From: Sphagnum magellanicum | Lineage: Eukaryota; Streptophyta; Sphagnopsida; Sphagnales; Sphagnaceae | Assembly (NCBI GenBank): GCA_021904315.1 | Contig: CM038912.1 | Location: 12,797,061 to 12,861,060, forward strand | Length of the DNA stretch: 64,000 bases | Reading direction: 5' to 3' | Shown here: positions 60,008-64,000 of the stretch, one piece after another | How the letters are laid out: each line of letters opens with the position of its first letter | How positions within the stretch are numbered: the first letter of the stretch is position 1 | Notes under the pieces: generated by a model | Database searches by the model: none | What the model saw: only the letters and a program-made list of their open reading frames with translations | What the model was told of the DNA's origin: nothing | Made by a program: the position numbers and the translations under genes

Positions 60008-63000
60008 ATGGCCTCGCTTTCCAGGGCAGGAGTTGTCCGATCTTTGATGCTCAGAGCTCGGCTTCTGCTCTCTGGTTGCGGCTACACTCAAAAAAGAGAT
60101 CTGCTGCTGCTGCAAGCATGTGGTCAAGAATCCAGGGGTTCGGGTCTGTCTGTCAGGGCCGCCTCCTGCTGGTGGAGGCCAATCTGGACTCAAAGTTGCG
60201 TGAGCTTTGGTGAATTATTAGAGGGGAGCCGCCCCGCCCTTGAGGAATTTCGCTATCTTGTCAAGAATCAGAATAGTAATAATGTGCGCACTTTTGCTCC
60301 CTTGGCTTTCCGGATGAGACAGAAAGCGAAGGAGAAAGGAGGGAATATCTCCAGTAATAAATCTAAGCGAAACTCCTTAGCAGGAAGAAAGGAAGCCAGT
60401 TTTGCAGGTAGGAGGCAAAAGAGTAGTCGAGAAGCATCTGGAGATGGGGATGACCAGAAATTCAGGTTTTCTGCAAAGAGAAAGAGGAGTGCAGGTGCAT
60501 CTGTTGCCGCCGGTTACCAAGATGCGCCTGAGTCCAAACGAAGTCGGTTGAAGGAAACGAAACCTCGGCATCCGGCTCTGGGACGAACTAGCAGTTTCGT
60601 CCACCCCAGACAAAGAATGGACCGTGTCGATGGTTTGAGGCAAAAGAAAGCAGGCCCTGCTAACGACAAAGGAGGGAGGAGACTTCCCGAAGTTGAAGAC
60701 GCAGGCAGGTTCTTACACTGGCTGTTTTGGGGTTTAAGGTTTAGGGTTCATAGATCTTTTCAGCTATCCACTGCCATCACTGGTGCATTTGAAATATGTA
60801 TAATTTGAACTTAAAGATTTATCTCATCGTTCTGTTTTCTACCCATATCTGTGCTTTGCTGTTGTAGATGGCTACTTCAAAGTTCCAACAAGTTTTAGTT
60901 TCTGTTTATGGTTGCAACAATGAGTATTGGTGATACTCAGATTTCAAGGTCTAGGGTTTCCAAACTGCATGTTCACATTGCCCCTGGAAAGTGTTCCTCA
61001 TTGTTTCTCTTGTGGCTAGTATGGTGCTTACTTTACACATCTGGTCTCATGTTTCAGAGCAGCCACGTAGGAGGCAAAGGCGCATTATGCGGCTGCACCC
61101 ATCAGATCAGACAAGTAAGCGTCTAGTGGATGGCGCCGCTTCTCCTGGTACAACCCTTCACTCAAATCAACCGCTTCTCATTTCTAGGAACTATCTTTGG
61201 TGCAACTGGGTCAAAGAATGGTCAAGAAAGTGCTTTTTGTTACTAGAATTCTTTGTTCATCTTATATGCTGGCTGGCAGTTGCAGCACCAAGCCATAAGA
61301 GTGAACAAGATGGAGAGCAAGACCTAGGGCTGTCGAAGAATGCAACCTTCCGTGCAATTCAGCCATCATCACAGCTCCTTCGCCATATTGATGACCATGT
61401 ATGCAGGTTTGCTGTGTTTTGAGTCTTCCAGCATTACAACATGGGAGCACATTCACATCAGGGGCACATGAGTTCTCTGTTGGAGTTGTGCTTAAAGCTT
61501 TGTGAAGGGAGTTTTTGTTTGTGCAGTATGAGTAGATTGCATGTTATATAATTTCGACTAAGCACTTTGGGATTGGGGGTTTGCTCCAGCTGCTGGGGCG
61601 CAGACGATTGGTGGAATGGAGGAATGGAGGGTATCATACAGATCTGAGGGCACCCTTGGACGATGTTCCACATGGCAGCACAGAAGGGTGGCTTCCCATT
61701 CAGGAAACTGTAGGTTTTCCTGCTTAGCTATCTCTCTTTTAAGTGGTAGCCAACACCATGACTAAGTTTTGCTGGTGCTCAAGAAACATGACAAGATGTA
61801 AATTTTTGAGTATAAATTTTTCCAGAACTTTTTTGTCCAGATTATTACATACTTGACTACACCCACTGTCAGGAGCTGATGAAGTCAGTGGGGACTCATG
61901 ACAGCTAGTCACTATTCATGATGAAGCTAATGATCTGATGCTATGTGAGAAACCCTCATAAGGTTATGGCCACAATCATTCTTCTTGTGTTAGTTTTAAT
62001 TTTGTTGGAACTGAAACAATGGTTACCTTCCAAAATTGTTACTGTGGATTTTTCTCTGCAATCTCATAGATTTGTTTTCCTGCTCACGTATTTCTTTCAT
62101 TTCTGTCAATGATTTTGACTGGGGTGGCACTCAAGATTCACTTTATAATCTAAAAATACTGTTGCATAAGAAGTATCAGCAGCTATTGTCTGCAGGATAC
62201 TATGGCCATGCAGTTGAGTGAGCTCTCTCCTCAGTTCTCATCTGTTCTTTCTTATCATTGTTGCTATATACCTGTAGGTTTTCAAGCACAAGCTGACATT
62301 TGTTGCTGCTGCAAAAAAAAGCTCTTCACTACCCCCTCAACAACTTCCTGAAATCGCCTTTGCAGGTATTACATTCTGGTTCTGTCTTGTTGTGGGATTC
62401 TCTATTAGGAATCTAACTTTGATACTTCAACTTTTATGGCTCTTGCCATGAGGGTTTTCTGATTGCAGCAGTCATGTTCTGCTCATCTAATTTAAATGGA
62501 GAAACCAGCTTCAACCCATTTTTTCCTGTCTCTGGCAGATGTCAGAGTAAGTGATTGTCATGGACTAGTACATAAACATGGTAACAACATATTTACTTCT
62601 AAAGGGCCTTATGCTCATCATGTGAAAAGGAAGCGTTCCTATTGAACTTCTGAAATGATTGCAGTTGTCAAGGGAAGGGCTCTATGCGGGTGGATATAGA
62701 AACTTTCCTATCTTTGATTATTTATGCAACTGCTCTTGGCAGGCAGGTCAAATGTAGGTAAGTCATCATTAATAAATGCACTCACCAGGCAGTGGGGTGT
62801 TGTCCGAACTTCTGACAAACCAGGCCTCACCCAGGTACTTTGAGAACTTGAGTTAGACTACATTTTTACCATGTTGCCCATCTAGAGTATCATCTTTGTT
62901 TCAATCCAATAGTCCTAGTGGTTGGGACTTGTGGCGCCCTTGCAAGTGGTTATGCCTTCAATTCACCATTAGATCATACTAGATTTTATCTAGCATAGTT

Positions 63001-64000
63001 CACCGAGCTATGGGAGGGGTCACCAGATCAATAAAATACCTTGTGAGGACCTTGGGTCAAATGGGGAAGGGTTGCACAACCATGCTATCCTCCTTTACAG
63101 TAGTTGGAGGGTGAAATCCTCCAAAAGGAGGCAGTAGTCATATGGGGTGCCTGATAGGGTGATGAGCCACTCAGTCACTCCTAGTTGCCAAGAGTTCCCC
63201 CCTTATTTGTTTCACAGATTTATGGATGTTTTCAATCCCTTTAATGCACTTTGATTATTTCAGATGAAACCTCAAGTAAACATAGGAAGTGCTGTGGATG
63301 GTGGTAGGCATTACTTATCTTCCTCTATAAATGCCTGCTGGATTGCCACTTTTCTCTGTGTGACGTGTTAAGATTGTTTTCTGCATATGCTTAAAGATGG
63401 CACTGCCAATTGCTCCTGACCTAAACTGGTGGGGGCTTGTAATAGTCAATCAACTTCTTCACATTGGGATCCCGGCTATGCTTGGTAGATCTTCCAGGCT
63501 ATGGTTTTGCATATGCCAAGGAGGAGATAAAGGATGCATGGGATGACCTTGTGAGTGTCTTGGCTTGCATCCTTCATTTATGGAACTTTTTAGTTGCTTA
63601 CGGTTTGCTATAATGCAGTCCATTATGGTAGTGTCACAATTTTTTCTTGGGACTCACTGACTCATTCATGTCAGCTGGAGTAATTGCTTTTGTTTTAAAT
63701 TGGTGTAAGTAGGTCAAGGAGTATGTGACTACAAGGAAGGGCTTGAAACGAGTATGCATGTTGGTGGATGCTAGGTGGGGCTTGAAGCCCCGAGATGAGG
63801 GGCTCCTCTATCTTATGGATAAGTATGAGCCCCAGTTCTCGCTTTCTTTTTGTCAATATTTTCAAATTTAAAAGTCCCAGCTGAATTCTGAGTGTTATTT
63901 CAGAATTAATAGGTTGGTTCTAGATTTGTAATGTGGTTTTGTTTGGTTCACAGTGCTCAAACAAAGTTCCAGATTGTGTTGACAAAGACTGATGTTCTCT
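60008..64000 (+). CDS. EngB/YihA-family GTPase with basic N-terminal extension (partial)
   Basis: Exons 60008-60704, 61058-61147, 61286-61398, 61590-61709, 62278-62365, 62743-62834, 63446-63550, 63713-63822 and 63954-64000 join in frame to 487 codons; the 3' end lies outside the window. Residues 1 to about 60 look like an organelle presequence. Residues about 85-270 are Lys/Arg/Ser-rich. Then come [10 protein letters not shown] and [20 protein letters not shown], and the GTPase domain: G1 GRSNVGKS (370-377), switch [10 protein letters not shown]3 DLPGYG (415-420) and G4 TKTD (482-485). EngB proteins bind GTP and aid large ribosomal subunit assembly; plants have organellar members. The long extension resembles Arabidopsis At5g58370 more than the short At2g22870. 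Exon 1 needs a GC donor (CAG|GCAGGT); a GT donor at 60409 also keeps frame and would drop 99 codons. Confidence 0.88.

Noticed and set aside
1..64000. tRNA, rRNA, snoRNA and CRISPR-like arrays
   Set aside because: No cloverleaf boxes, rRNA blocks or regularly spaced identical repeats were recognised; a covariance-model scan was not possible here.

Overview
The window is nuclear DNA of a land plant. It shows three split protein genes with GT-AG introns, chloroplast-type and plant-specific families (a CPP1-type chloroplast membrane protein, a PHR1-type MYB-CC factor, an EngB-type GTPase) and plant transposon classes (Ty3, LINE, CACTA, PIF/Harbinger). The transposon proteins look to me more like those of non-seed plants than of flowering plants, but that is an impression from memory; I cannot name the species.

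Layout. 1-18900: AT-rich repeat land. A decayed 6.1 kb Ty3-type LTR element (2671-8789, minus strand) carries a further insertion. Next to it lies a broken intron-containing gene (about 9074-13119) with features of an amino-methyltransferase; a CACTA-like element (9575-11986) interrupts it, and removing that element rejoins the reading frame. Palindromic AT-rich arrays follow. 18900-30900: a gene island with a CPP1-family gene (+, 19931-22125) and a PHR1-like MYB-CC gene (-, 30121-24335), convergent. 30900-59700: a long repeat region with a HARBI1-like transposase remnant, two non-autonomous CACTA elements with perfect 3-bp target duplications, a foldback element, a diverged repeat pair, two side-by-side Tourist-like MITEs, a LINE tail, a third MITE, and a decayed PIF/Harbinger element with transposase and Myb-like genes. 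59770-64000: an EngB-family GTPase gene with a long basic N-terminal extension, cut by the window end.

The three host genes are not an operon and share no evident pathway, although the CPP1-type and EngB-type products probably both act in organelles. The intergenic DNA records several layers of nested insertion and decay, with many nonsense codons of the kind produced by C-to-T change. I found no tRNA, rRNA or CRISPR feature. All exon models come from reading frame, splice consensus and remembered family conservation; no transcript data or database search was available.
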